From Simplicispira psychrophila DSM 11588 (GTDB taxonomy: Bacteria; Pseudomonadota; Gammaproteobacteria; Burkholderiales; Burkholderiaceae_C), in NCBI RefSeq assembly GCF_000688255.1, contig NZ_JHYS01000003.1, positions 1 to 64,000 of the forward strand: a stretch of DNA of 64,000 nucleotides. Reading direction: 5' to 3'. Below the pieces are notes generated by a model. The model did no database searches, was not told the origin of the DNA, and saw nothing but the letters and a program-made list of their open reading frames with translations. Positions 47,852 through 57,969 of this stretch are shown here, piece after piece. The position numbers were made by a program, and so were the translations under genes. Position 1 is the stretch's first letter; every line of letters starts with the position of its first letter.

Positions 47852-48445
47852 TCAGATTACCGTGCGCAGCGCCGGCTGCGTTACTGCCGTAGCGGCAGCT
47901 TGTACCAGCCGGGGCAGCAGGGTGTCGATGTCGGTACTGGTCTCCATCAGGCCCATTTGCCATTCGCTCATGAAGCCGCCCGCCACGCTGCTACGCAAAA
48001 ATTCGAGCATGGCGTCGTAATAGCCGGCGATATTGAGCAGCCCGATGGGCTTGTCGTGGTAGCCCAGCTGGCGCCAGGTCCAGACTTCAAACAGTTCTTC
48101 AAACGTGCCAATGCCGCCGGGCAGGGCCAGAAAAACGTTGCTGCGTTCGGCCATCATGGCTTTGCGCTCGTGCATGGTCTGCACGATGTGCAATTCGTCG
48201 CAGGCCGTGCGTGCATGCTCCTTGTCTACCAGTGTCTGTGGAATCACGCCCACCACGCGCCCACCGGCGGCTTGGGTCGCGTCGGCGACGATGCCCATCA
48301 GGCCACTGCGTCCGCCGCCATACACCAGTTGGCCGCCACGCTCGCCAATCCAGGCGCCCACGGCGCGGGCAGCGTCGGCAAACAGCGGATTTTCTCCGGG
48401 GCGTGAGCCGCAATAGACGCAGATGGAAAAACTCGGATCAGCCAT
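47852..48445 (-). CDS. LOG family protein (cytokinin-activating type phosphoribohydrolase)
   Basis: 197 residues from ATG 48445 (MADPSFSICVYCGSR). The LOG/TIGR00730 motif LPGGIGTFEELFEVWTW and the PGENPLFADAARAVG and GGGRSGLMGIVADA nucleotide-binding parts are present. Family enzymes hydrolyse nucleoside 5'-monophosphates to base and ribose phosphate; in bacteria the physiological role is often nucleotide salvage. The start overlaps dgkA by eight bases. Confidence 0.9.
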   Translation of the reverse strand: MADPSFSICVYCGSRPGENPLFADAARAVGAWIGERGGQLVYGGGRSGLMGIVADATQAAGGRVVGVIPQTLVDKEHARTACDELHIVQTMHERKAMMAERSNVFLALPGGIGTFEELFEVWTWRQLGYHDKPIGLLNIAGYYDAMLEFLRSSVAGGFMSEWQMGLMETSTDIDTLLPRLVQAAATAVTQPALRTVI

Positions 48446-48848
48446 GAAAAAACCTTTGAAAAAGCGCTGCGGCCCAAATGCCGGCGCACAACAACACACT
48501 GAGCAAGACGGCGGCGCTGCCCATGTCCTTGGCCTGCTTGGACAGCGGGTGCCACTCTGGACCGATGCGATCAATCACCGCTTCGATGCCGCTGTTGAGT
48601 AGTTCTACCACCATCAGCAACACCACCGAGCCGCCGAGCAGCGCCACTTCAATCCAGCTCTGGCCTAGCCATAACGACAGCGGCAGCAGTATCAAGGCGG
48701 CCAGGGCTTCCTGGCGGAAGGCGGTCTCACCCCAGCCGGCGCGCAGTCCGTCGAGAGAGTAGCGTGTGGCATGCCATACACGGTGCAGGCCGGTACGGCT
48801 TTTTTGTGCGTTGACGGGTTCGTGGGCGGGAGTCGATGGCAAGGGCAT
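48438..48848 (-). CDS. dgkA: Diacylglycerol kinase
   Basis: A small inner-membrane kinase recycling diacylglycerol to phosphatidate. 136 residues with three helices. The active-site signature is ELLNSGIEAVIDRIGPEWHPLSKQAKDMGSAAV. The N-terminal 20 residues are an extension beyond the usual length. Coupled to the LOG gene. Confidence 0.94.
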   Translation of the reverse strand: MPLPSTPAHEPVNAQKSRTGLHRVWHATRYSLDGLRAGWGETAFRQEALAALILLPLSLWLGQSWIEVALLGGSVVLLMVVELLNSGIEAVIDRIGPEWHPLSKQAKDMGSAAVLLSVLLCAGIWAAALFQRFFHG

Positions 48849-48893
48849 GGGGAAGGCATTTTGATGGACAAGGCGCCGCCGACGGCACTATCG

Positions 48894-49442
48894 CTATTTT
48901 TTGGCGGGTTCGAAATGTACCAGTCGGGTGCCCGCCCATGCGTCATGCCAGAACTGCTGCTGTGGATGAAAGCGGCTCAAAAGTGCCCACACCGCCACCC
49001 AGCCGATCAGCAGGACGGTAATTTCTGGTGCGGAGAGCGAGAATGGCGCCATGGCGACCAGCGGTGGCAAGAACCACAGCCAGCTCAGCATATAGCGCCC
49101 CAGCGCACGCGCTTGCGTTACCGGTTGGCCGGTGGCATCCACCACGCGCATGTGCCAAGTCTTCATCGCCAAAGTCTGGCCCTTGGCCCAGAACCAGGTG
49201 AAATAAATGCCAAACACGACAAACAGAAAGGCCTGTAGCGCATGGCGGTTGTCCATGGCGTTGCGGGTCTGACTCAGGGTGCCAAACAGATAGCCGGCAA
49301 CAAACACCACGCCAAACATCAGGATGCCTTCGTACAACCAGCAGGCCATCCGGCGCGTCAGGCGCGGCGCTTGCAGCGGGCTAGGACAGGGAGCGACGTC
49401 AGGTGGGGATGCAGGCAAGGGATGCAGGGTAGAGGCAGGCAT
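48894..49442 (-). CDS. RDD family membrane protein
   Basis: 182 residues with about four membrane segments. The RDD pattern is recognisable: APRLTRRMACWLYEGILMFG, then KTWHMRVVDATGQPVTQARALGRYMLSW and QFWHDAWAGTRLV. The function of family members is mostly unknown. Sits third from the end of the sigma-factor block, 16 bases after the DUF3106 gene. Confidence 0.88.
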   Translation of the reverse strand: MPASTLHPLPASPPDVAPCPSPLQAPRLTRRMACWLYEGILMFGVVFVAGYLFGTLSQTRNAMDNRHALQAFLFVVFGIYFTWFWAKGQTLAMKTWHMRVVDATGQPVTQARALGRYMLSWLWFLPPLVAMAPFSLSAPEITVLLIGWVAVWALLSRFHPQQQFWHDAWAGTRLVHFEPAKK

Positions 49443-49457
49443 GCAGCAGAGGGAGGA

Positions 49458-50276
49458 TCAGTGGGAATACTGGGCTGCAGCGTCTGGAGACATCGGTACC
49501 GCAGTCTCAGTGGAGGGCGTCAGGGGGGGCAGAGGGATTGGCACAGCCACCGGGACAATGACCGGCGCGGTTTCTACTACAGCCACTGGCTTTGTCTCGG
49601 TAGCGGTCGGAGTAACCCAATCTGCTGTAGCCGGAATTTTGGGTGGGTTGGCCGGGTTGTTGGCGGCAGCAGTCGCTGCCGGCACTTTGGCCAGTTTGCG
49701 CGTTGCGACGGGGCGCACAGCCGTGGCAGCGCCCATGGAGCGGCGTGTCGCGGCGGCGGCCAGACGATTTTTTTCTTCGGCGCTCAAGGCTTGATAAGCC
49801 TCCCATTGGGCACGTTTGCTGTCGGCGGAGAGTTTGCTGGTGACAGCGTAATTGAACCGCGCCTGGCTGCGCTGCTGGGCGCTGAGGCTGGCCCATTCAG
49901 ACATGCGGGCGTGCAGCCGTTCCTGTTCTGTGGGCGGTAGCGCGGGGAAATTTTTAGCAAGAGCCAGCCAGCGACGCTTTTGCAGCTCGCTCAGAATGGC
50001 CCAGCGTGGTGCCAGGGGTTGCAACGCTATTTTTTGTGCCGCATCGAGTTGCTCCCAAGCCGGCCCAGGGGTTGGCGTGGGGTTTTTTTCTGACTGCAGG
50101 TGATGGCTGTGTGCAGTTGAGGAGGCGGCAAATGCCTCTGCTGGTACCACCGTGCCGGGCGCCATCCGCCCTTGTTGCCACACCTGAAAACCACCAAAGG
50201 TCAAGGCGCCCAGCAAGGCCAACGCCAGCACGAAGGCTGGCGTTGTACGGCGGGCGTCAGGGGAAGATGCGTACAT
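49458..50276 (-). CDS. DUF3106 domain protein
   Basis: 272 residues. One N-terminal membrane helix (AFVLALALLGALTFGGFQVW), a DUF3106 core rich in short helices (WEQLDAAQKIALQPLAPRW, LPPTEQERLHARMSEWASLSAQQRSQAR, WEAYQALSAEEKNRLA) and a long Pro/Ala/Thr-rich tail (about residues 200-272). Topology suggests a periplasmic domain. Function unknown; it is regularly linked to the DUF3619/ECF sigma pair. Confidence 0.85.
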   Translation of the reverse strand: MYASSPDARRTTPAFVLALALLGALTFGGFQVWQQGRMAPGTVVPAEAFAASSTAHSHHLQSEKNPTPTPGPAWEQLDAAQKIALQPLAPRWAILSELQKRRWLALAKNFPALPPTEQERLHARMSEWASLSAQQRSQARFNYAVTSKLSADSKRAQWEAYQALSAEEKNRLAAAATRRSMGAATAVRPVATRKLAKVPAATAAANNPANPPKIPATADWVTPTATETKPVAVVETAPVIVPVAVPIPLPPLTPSTETAVPMSPDAAAQYSH

Positions 50277-50293
50277 GTAGGCGTGAAAGAAGC

Positions 50294-50740
50294 TTAGTTG
50301 CTTTGTGTTGCGCCGATTTTAAGAAATTGCGCAAATCCCGGATCGGCATAGGCGGCGGGCGGCAAATCATCGGTGAGCAGGGCAGCGTCCACTTCAGCCA
50401 CTTCCGTCGTGCCGTGTTCATCTTGTGACAAATTGATCACCACCAAACCAGCCACCAAGGCCAGCACCGGCACTGCAGACAGCAGGGCGCGCCACCAGTT
50501 GCCACCCTCGCTACCCCACCAGCCCAGAGCGGCACTGGAGCCAGACTGGGCTACGACAGGGGCGGTGTGGGGTACGAGCAAGGTTCTTTTGCGTTTTGCC
50601 ACGGCTTGGACGCGCGTGGCGCGCAGACGCTCGGAAATGTCATAAGGCAATGTGCCTGTGCCTTCAGTCAGGCGTGCAGTGATGCGGCGCGCAAAGCGTT
50701 CAGCAGCTACTTCAGGGGAGGGCAGATGCGAGGTGTTCAT
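50294..50740 (-). CDS. DUF3619 protein, possible anti-sigma partner
   Basis: 148 residues with a cytosolic N-terminal half (ERFARRITARLTEGTGTLPYDISERLRATR), one membrane helix (LLSAVPVLALVAGLVVI) and a short periplasmic tail. The layout and the four-base overlap with the ECF sigma gene suggest it may hold the sigma factor at the membrane. That is inference; no classic anti-sigma zinc motif is seen. Confidence 0.82.
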   Translation of the reverse strand: MNTSHLPSPEVAAERFARRITARLTEGTGTLPYDISERLRATRVQAVAKRKRTLLVPHTAPVVAQSGSSAALGWWGSEGGNWWRALLSAVPVLALVAGLVVINLSQDEHGTTEVAEVDAALLTDDLPPAAYADPGFAQFLKIGATQSN

Positions 50741-51306
50741 AGTTCAATTCCTTTGGCCTTGAGTGCTTTGCTCAGGGCCTGAACGGCACGAAAGCAGTGG
50801 GTTTTGACGCTGCCTTCAGAGCAGCCCATGGCGGCGGCCGTTTCAGCGACATCCATCTCCTCCCAATAACGCATCAAAAACGCCTCTCGTTGACGAGCTG
50901 GCAGCTGTTGGATCTCTATTTCAATATCGCGCAGTGTTTGGCCGCGCCGCGCCAGATCTTCAGCGCTTTGGGCGCGTTCGCCATTGTCGGGGCCGGCCCA
51001 GGCTTCCAGCAGGTCAAATTCGCCACCTTCGTCGCCTGGTTTTTCAAAATCGCTCAGATGCGAGAACAGTGCATTGTGCGTTTTCTGGCGCCGAAACCAG
51101 TCCAGCGTGCAGTTGGACAGGATGCGATGGAACAGCATCGGCAATTCGTTGGCGGGTTTGTCGCCGTAATGCTCGGACAGCTTCATCATGCTGTCTTGCA
51201 CGATGTCCAGGGCCGATTCCTCATTGCGTACGTGGTAGAGCGAACGCTTGAAGGCGCGTTTTTCTACGCTTTTGAGGAAATCGGAGAGTTCTTGTTCAGA
51301 AGCCAA
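50737..51306 (-). CDS. ECF-type RNA polymerase sigma factor
   Basis: 189 residues with sigma region 2 (LYHVRNEESALDIVQDSMMKLSEHY ... RILSNCTLDWFRRQK) and region 4 (LPARQREAFLMRYWEEMDVAETAAAMGCSEGSVKTHCFRAVQAL). The linker of about 50 residues (DFEKPGDEGGEFDLLEAWAGP) is acidic. First gene of a minus-strand unit: sigma, DUF3619, DUF3106, RDD, dgkA, LOG. The target regulon is unknown. Confidence 0.93.
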   Translation of the reverse strand: MASEQELSDFLKSVEKRAFKRSLYHVRNEESALDIVQDSMMKLSEHYGDKPANELPMLFHRILSNCTLDWFRRQKTHNALFSHLSDFEKPGDEGGEFDLLEAWAGPDNGERAQSAEDLARRGQTLRDIEIEIQQLPARQREAFLMRYWEEMDVAETAAAMGCSEGSVKTHCFRAVQALSKALKAKGIEL

Positions 51307-51329
51307 AAGTGTTCAGGCTGAAAGGAGGG

Positions 51330-51558
51330 CGGGCGTGGGCGCTGGATTATGGCATTGGATCAATTTTTTTCAATTAGGCGCAATTCCCTGATGGTGCGGT
51401 GCAATAATGGCGCCTGCAATTTAAAGGCAAACGGGTCACGGTCCGGCGCAGTCATCTTCTCGCCCATGTCCTTGGCCTCAAGTTCCGAGCCGGCTTCACG
51501 AGAGTCAGCGCAAGGGGCACCGAAGGTTTTTCGTTAGAGAAAATCACAAAGGTTCATC
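51330..51558 (+). other. Leader region of ilvB
   Basis: About 230 bases without a supported gene between the divergent sigma-factor gene and ilvB. A cis-regulatory RNA is plausible, as betaproteobacterial ilvB leaders are known to carry conserved RNA structures. I see no branched-chain-rich leader peptide and no clear terminator hairpin; the most structured part is the stretch around 51500-51540. Confidence 0.35.
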
Positions 51559-53346
51559 ATGGAAATCAACAGGGCTGAAAACGCCTTAGCAGCGGCAGCC
51601 GCCGCAGCACAAAACCCCCCCGAATCCCAAGAGCTCATGGGCGCTGAAATTCTCGTCAAAGCCTTGCAGGCTGAAGGCGTGCAATACATCTGGGGCTATC
51701 CCGGCGGCGCGGTTCTCTACATTTACGATGCCCTGTACAAGCAGGACACCATGCAGCATGTGCTGGTGCGCCACGAGCAGGCTGCCGTGCACGCCGCCGA
51801 TGGCTATGCGCGCGCCACGGGCGAGGTCGGTGTGGCCCTGGTCACTTCCGGCCCCGGCGTGACCAACGCCGTCACCGGCATTGCCACTGCCTACATGGAC
51901 AGCATCCCGATGGTGATCATCACCGGCCAGGTGCCTACGGCGGCGATTGGTCTGGATGCCTTCCAAGAGTGCGACACCGTCGGCATCACCCGCCCCATCG
52001 TCAAGCACAACTTCCTCGTCAAAGACCCGCGCGACTTGGCGATGACGCTGAAAAAGGCTTTTCATATCGCCCGCACTGGCCGTCCCGGCCCGGTGGTGGT
52101 CGATATTCCGAAGGATGTGTCCTTCCAAAAAGCGACCTACACCGGCTACCCCAAGAGCGTTGAAATGCGTTCGTACAACCCCGTGCGCAAAGGCCACGGT
52201 GGGCAAATTCGCAAGGCCCTGCAATTGTTGTTGACCGCCAAGCGTCCGTTCATCTACACCGGCGGCGGTGTGTTGCTGGGCAATGCCACTGAAGAGTTGC
52301 GCACGCTGGTCAACATGCTCGGCTACCCCATCACCAATACGCTGATGGGTTTGGGCGCCTTCCCGGCCAGTGACCGCAAATACCTCGGTATGCCGGGGAT
52401 GCACGGCACGGTCGAGGCCAATAACGCCATGCAGCACTGCGATGTGCTGCTGGCCGTCGGCGCGCGTTTTGACGACCGCGTGATTGGCAACCCCAAGCAC
52501 TTTGCACAAAACGACCGCAAGATCATCCACGTCGATATTGACCCGTCCAGCATCTCCAAGCGCGTCAAGGTCGATATCCCGATCGTTGGCGACGTCAAAG
52601 ACGTGCTGACCGAACTGATTTCGATGATCCGCGAGACCACCACCCGCGCCGACGCCGGTGCTCTGGCGGCGTGGTGGGACACGATTGAAGGCTGGCGCCA
52701 GCGCGACTGCCTCAAATACGACATGGGCAGCTCCGACGTCATCAAGCCGCAATACGTGGTCGAGACGCTGTGGAACATGACCAAGGACGCTGACGCTTAC
52801 GTCACCTCCGACGTGGGCCAGCACCAGATGTGGGCGGCGCAGTACTACCGCTTTGACGAGCCACGCCGCTGGATCAACTCCGGCGGTTTGGGCACCATGG
52901 GCGTGGGCGTGCCTTACGCCATGGGCATCAAGCTGGCCAAGCCGGACTCCGAAGTGTTCTGTATCACCGGCGAAGGCTCGGTGCAGATGAACATCCAGGA
53001 GTTGTCCACCTGCTTGCAATACAACACGCCGATCAAGATTTGCGCGCTGAACAACCGCTATCTGGGCATGGTGCGCCAGTGGCAAGAGATCGAATACTCG
53101 GGCCGCTACAGCCACAGCTACATGGATGCGCTGCCCAACTTCGTCAAACTGGCCGAGGCGTATGGCCACGTCGGTATGCTGATCGAACGTCCACAAGACG
53201 TGGAGCCGGCACTGCGCGAAGCCCGCAAGCTCAAAGATCGCACCGTGTTCATGGACTTCCGCACCGACCCGACCGAAAACGTGTTCCCGATGATTCAGGC
53301 TGGTAAGGGTCTGACGGAAATGCTGCTGGGCTCGGAAGACCTTTAA
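51559..53346 (+). CDS. ilvB: Acetolactate synthase large subunit
   Basis: A TPP- and FAD-dependent enzyme condensing pyruvate in valine/leucine/isoleucine synthesis. 595 residues. TPP Glu in VRHEQAAVHAADGYARATG, FAD region GARFDDRVIGNPKHFAQN, and Mg/TPP motif GEGSVQMNIQELSTCLQYN. The N-terminal Ala-rich extension (about 25 residues) precedes the usual MGAEILVKALQAEGV. ilvH and ilvC follow on the same strand. Confidence 0.95.
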   Translation: MEINRAENALAAAAAAAQNPPESQELMGAEILVKALQAEGVQYIWGYPGGAVLYIYDALYKQDTMQHVLVRHEQAAVHAADGYARATGEVGVALVTSGPGVTNAVTGIATAYMDSIPMVIITGQVPTAAIGLDAFQECDTVGITRPIVKHNFLVKDPRDLAMTLKKAFHIARTGRPGPVVVDIPKDVSFQKATYTGYPKSVEMRSYNPVRKGHGGQIRKALQLLLTAKRPFIYTGGGVLLGNATEELRTLVNMLGYPITNTLMGLGAFPASDRKYLGMPGMHGTVEANNAMQHCDVLLAVGARFDDRVIGNPKHFAQNDRKIIHVDIDPSSISKRVKVDIPIVGDVKDVLTELISMIRETTTRADAGALAAWWDTIEGWRQRDCLKYDMGSSDVIKPQYVVETLWNMTKDADAYVTSDVGQHQMWAAQYYRFDEPRRWINSGGLGTMGVGVPYAMGIKLAKPDSEVFCITGEGSVQMNIQELSTCLQYNTPIKICALNNRYLGMVRQWQEIEYSGRYSHSYMDALPNFVKLAEAYGHVGMLIERPQDVEPALREARKLKDRTVFMDFRTDPTENVFPMIQAGKGLTEMLLGSEDL

Positions 53347-53353
53347 TTTAGGT

Positions 53354-53403
53354 AAAATCGGCCTCTAGCCCTTGCTAGTCAAGCGCTAGCAGCTATTATT
53401 TTT
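53354..53403 (-). repeat. Dispersed palindromic repeat between ilvB and ilvH
   Basis: AAAATCGGCCTCTAGCCCTT, then AAGCGCTAGCAGCTATTATT: a clean copy starting 8 bases after the ilvB stop. Inverted CTAGC words make a potential hairpin. Confidence 0.85.
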
Positions 53404-53477
53404 GACGAATCTATTGCCTGCCAAACCCGCGCATTACCGTGTGCAGGCGAGGGCAGCGAAATGAGGAATCTGCACTT

Positions 53478-55038
<1,561 letters not shown>

Positions 55039-55067
55039 TAGCACTGCCACGCGGCAGCCGCTCTTGT

Positions 55068-55097
55068 AAAGGCCACTTCGGTGGCCTTTGTTTTTTT
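55068..55097 (+). terminator. Intrinsic terminator of ilvC
   Basis: AAAGGCCAC, a TTCG tetraloop and GTGGCCTTT, then a G and seven T. Confidence 0.9.
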
Positions 55098-55190
55098 GCG
55101 CCAGCGCTTTTGTTTTCTGCGAACGCCGGCTCCGGGCTGTTTCTGCGTACAGCTACACTTGAGCAGTGTATAAAATCGTAAAACACTATC

Positions 55191-55239
55191 GTTTTAATAG
55201 CTGCAAGCGCATACTGGATATGCGCTGGAGGTCCATTTG
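55191..55239 (+). repeat. Dispersed palindromic repeat just upstream of pssA
   Basis: GTTTTAATAGCTGCAAGCGC, then GATATGCGCTGGAGGTCCAT. It runs to the base before the ATG, and its GGAGGTC (in the place of the GAGGCC word of other copies) is at Shine-Dalgarno distance. Confidence 0.75.
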
Positions 55240-56076
55240 ATGCATGACGGCAACGATTTCCGCCAAGACTCCGGCGTGGTGTTGCGCAAGCGCCGCAAGG
55301 GCATTTATATCTTGCCCAATCTGTTCACGCTGGCAGCGTTGTTCGGTGGTTTTTATTCTGTGGTGATGGCCATGAATGGGCGTTTTGATCTGGCCGCCAT
55401 TGGGGTTTTTTGCGCCATGGTGCTCGACAGCCTAGATGGCCGCGTCGCGCGTATGACCAATACCCAAAGTGCGTTTGGTGAGCAGATGGATTCGCTCTCG
55501 GACATGGTGTCTTTTGGTGCTGCACCGGCGCTGATCGCTTATGAGTGGTCGCTCAAAGGCTTGGGTCGCTGGGGCTGGATTGCCGCTTTTGTGTATTGCG
55601 CTTGCGCTGCGCTGCGCTTGGCCCGCTTTAACGTCAATACCAGCGTGGTGGACAAGCGTTACTTTCAGGGCTTGCCATCGCCGGCTGCTGCGGCTCTGGT
55701 GGCCGGCTTCATCTGGTTGATGACGGAGCTGGGCGTGCATCGCGGCATGGATGCGTATTGGCTGAGCTGGGGACAAATCACCTGGATCATGTTTGGCTTT
55801 ACGCTGTATGCGGGCCTGACGATGGTGACCAACGTGCCTTTTTATAGCTTCAAAGACGTGCAAATGAAAAAAAGCGTGCCTTTTGTCGTCATCGTGCTGA
55901 TTGCGCTGGCCATTGCCATCATCAACATCCACCCGCCTATCGTGCTGTTCGGCATTTTTGTGCTGTATGGTTTGAGCGGCTATGCGGTCTATGCCTGGCG
56001 CAAGGCCAAAGGCCAGCACAGCAGTGTGATCAGCATTTCTACTGATGAGCCCGACGAGCGTGGTCTTCATAAATAG
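55240..56076 (+). CDS. pssA: CDP-diacylglycerol-serine O-phosphatidyltransferase
   Basis: Makes phosphatidylserine, the precursor of phosphatidylethanolamine. 278 residues, integral membrane type. The CDP-alcohol phosphotransferase motif is DSLDGRVARMTNTQSAFGEQMDSLSD. Hydrophobic segments include FTLAALFGGFYSVVMAM. ATG 55240 is preferred to TTG 55237. The Shine-Dalgarno GGAGG lies within a repeat copy. The ilv-pssA-leuA order is common in Burkholderiales (psd, often between ilvC and pssA, is not here). Confidence 0.93.
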   Translation: MHDGNDFRQDSGVVLRKRRKGIYILPNLFTLAALFGGFYSVVMAMNGRFDLAAIGVFCAMVLDSLDGRVARMTNTQSAFGEQMDSLSDMVSFGAAPALIAYEWSLKGLGRWGWIAAFVYCACAALRLARFNVNTSVVDKRYFQGLPSPAAAALVAGFIWLMTELGVHRGMDAYWLSWGQITWIMFGFTLYAGLTMVTNVPFYSFKDVQMKKSVPFVVIVLIALAIAIINIHPPIVLFGIFVLYGLSGYAVYAWRKAKGQHSSVISISTDEPDERGLHK

Positions 56077-56115
56077 CATCGACGCGTCCCTTGGAGCTGT
56101 GCTACATTGCACGAC

Positions 56116-56169
56116 ATGAAAATGTTTGCCCTGGCCCTACTGCTACCCCCTCACGGGCGGAGACATTAG
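56116..56169 (+). CDS. leuL: leuA leader peptide (attenuation)
   Basis: A 17-codon frame MKMFALALLLPPHGRRH with four leucine codons among residues 6-10 (CTG GCC CTA CTG CTA), two of them CTA, which are probably rare in GC-rich genomes. It lies 24 bases before a terminator hairpin and 119 bases before leuA. This is the arrangement of leucine-controlled transcription attenuation. No strong Shine-Dalgarno is obvious, so the start is tentative. Confidence 0.7.
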   Translation: MKMFALALLLPPHGRRH

Positions 56170-56192
56170 GGCGCGCGCGCACTCTTTTCCTC

Positions 56193-56225
56193 AAAGGCCC
56201 GTATGCACCCGCAACGGGCCTTTTT
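56193..56225 (+). terminator. Attenuator terminator upstream of leuA
   Basis: AAGGCCCGT (56194-56202) pairs with ACGGGCCTT (56214-56222), followed by a T-run. Lies between the leader peptide and leuA. Confidence 0.8.
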
Positions 56226-56287
56226 GTTTGGGAAACCGAAATTTTCACGTTGCAGGCACACCGTAATCAGGAATCAGGAGTAAAGAC

Positions 56288-57826
56288 ATGGCTGACCAAT
56301 TGATCATTTTTGACACCACCTTGCGTGACGGCGAGCAGTCGCCCGGCGCTTCCATGACCAAGGATGAGAAACTGCGCATTGCCCGCCAGTTGGAGCGTCT
56401 CAAGGTGGACGTGATCGAAGCCGGATTTGCCGCCAGTTCGAATGGGGACTTCGATGCCGTGCAGTTGATCGCCAATTCGATCAAGGACGCGACCATCTGC
56501 TCGCTTTCGCGCGCGAACGACCGCGATATTTCCCGGGCGGCCGAAGCCTTGAAAGGTGCCAACCGCGCACGCATCCACACCTTCATTGCCACCTCAGCGC
56601 TGCACATGGAGAAAAAACTGCGCATGTCACCCGAGCAGGTGCTGGAGCAGGCCAAACAGTCGGTGCGCTTTGCTCGCAATTTGTGCGCTGACATTGAGTT
56701 CAGCCCAGAAGACGGCTATCGCAGCGATATGGACTTTTTGTGCCGTGTGATTGAGGCGGTAATTAACGAAGGCGCCACCACCATCAATGTGCCCGATACC
56801 GTCGGTTACGCCATTCCTGAGTTGTACGGCAATTTCATCAAAACACTGCGCGAGCGTGTGCCCAACAGTGACAAGGCGATCTGGTCGGTGCATTGCCACA
56901 ACGACCTGGGCATGGCGGTGGCGAACTCGTTGGCTGGTGTGAAGATCGGTGGCGCGCGGCAGATCGAGTGCACCATCAATGGCCTGGGCGAGCGCGCGGG
57001 CAACTGCGCCCTGGAAGAAGTCGTCATGGCGGTCAAGACGCGGCGTGATTATTTCAATTTGGATCTGAACATTGATGCACAGCACATCCTTGCCGCCAGC
57101 CGCATGGTCAGCCAAATCACCGGTTTTGTGGTGCAGCCCAACAAGGCTGTGGTCGGTGCCAATGCTTTCGCCCACGCCAGTGGCATTCACCAGGATGGTG
57201 TGCTCAAGGCGCGCGATACCTACGAAATCATGCGCGCTGAGGACGTTGGCTGGAGCGCCAACAAGATCGTGCTGGGCAAACTGAGCGGTCGCAACGCCTT
57301 TAAGCAGCGCTTGCAAGAGTTGGGTGTCAGTTTGGAGAGCGAAGTCGAAACCAATGCCGCGTTTGCCCGTTTCAAGGAGCTGGCTGACCGTAAAAGCGAG
57401 ATTTTTGACGAAGACATTCTGGCGTTGGTTAATGATGAGAGCTTGGCCAATGTGCAAGAACAATACGGCTTTGTGTCGTTGGTGCAGCACAGCGAAACTG
57501 GCGAACGGCCTTACGCGCGCGTGGTGTTTACCGTCGATGGCAAAGAAGTGACCAGCGAGGCCGAAGGCAATGGCCCGGTGGACGCATCGCTCAAGGCGAT
57601 TGAGGCGCACGCCCAAAGTGGTGCCGAGATGGTGCTGTATTCGGTCAACGCCATCAGTGGCTCCACTGAAAGTCAGGGCGAAGTCACGGTACGTTTACAA
57701 AACAGCGGCCGGGTTGTCAATGGTGTGGGCGCAGATCCGGACATTGTGGTCGCATCTGCCAAAGCCTATCTCCATGCACTGAACAAGCTGCACAGCAAGG
57801 CCGAGCGGGTGGCTGCCCAGGGCTGA
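56288..57826 (+). CDS. leuA: 2-isopropylmalate synthase
   Basis: The first step of leucine synthesis: acetyl-CoA plus 2-ketoisovalerate. 512 residues. Catalytic [15 protein letters not shown], metal His in [16 protein letters not shown], second signature [21 protein letters not shown], and the C-terminal LeuA dimer/regulatory domain (from about residue 390), where leucine feedback acts. Preceded by a leader peptide and attenuator. Confidence 0.96.
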   Translation: MADQLIIFDTTLRDGEQSPGASMTKDEKLRIARQLERLKVDVIEAGFAASSNGDFDAVQLIANSIKDATICSLSRANDRDISRAAEALKGANRARIHTFIATSALHMEKKLRMSPEQVLEQAKQSVRFARNLCADIEFSPEDGYRSDMDFLCRVIEAVINEGATTINVPDTVGYAIPELYGNFIKTLRERVPNSDKAIWSVHCHNDLGMAVANSLAGVKIGGARQIECTINGLGERAGNCALEEVVMAVKTRRDYFNLDLNIDAQHILAASRMVSQITGFVVQPNKAVVGANAFAHASGIHQDGVLKARDTYEIMRAEDVGWSANKIVLGKLSGRNAFKQRLQELGVSLESEVETNAAFARFKELADRKSEIFDEDILALVNDESLANVQEQYGFVSLVQHSETGERPYARVVFTVDGKEVTSEAEGNGPVDASLKAIEAHAQSGAEMVLYSVNAISGSTESQGEVTVRLQNSGRVVNGVGADPDIVVASAKAYLHALNKLHSKAERVAAQG

Positions 57827-57892
57827 ATTGTGTCGAAAAAGTGACTGCAGGAAGAGTAGCCAACTTATAATCTCACCTAGATTATGGAAGAG

Positions 57893-57924
57893 TCGCGCAA
57901 GTTGTTGATCTTGCGCGATTTTTT
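57893..57924 (+). terminator. Intrinsic terminator of leuA
   Basis: TCGCGCAAG / CTTGCGCGA hairpin with an eight-base loop and six T. Confidence 0.85.
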
Positions 57925-57969
57925 CACTTTGCTACACTGGCAGACAATTTTTCGTTTGGAGATATTTTG

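Noticed and set aside
51586-53196. Minus-strand frame (536 codons) under ilvB
   Set aside because: Shadow of the conserved acetolactate synthase; no recognisable motif.
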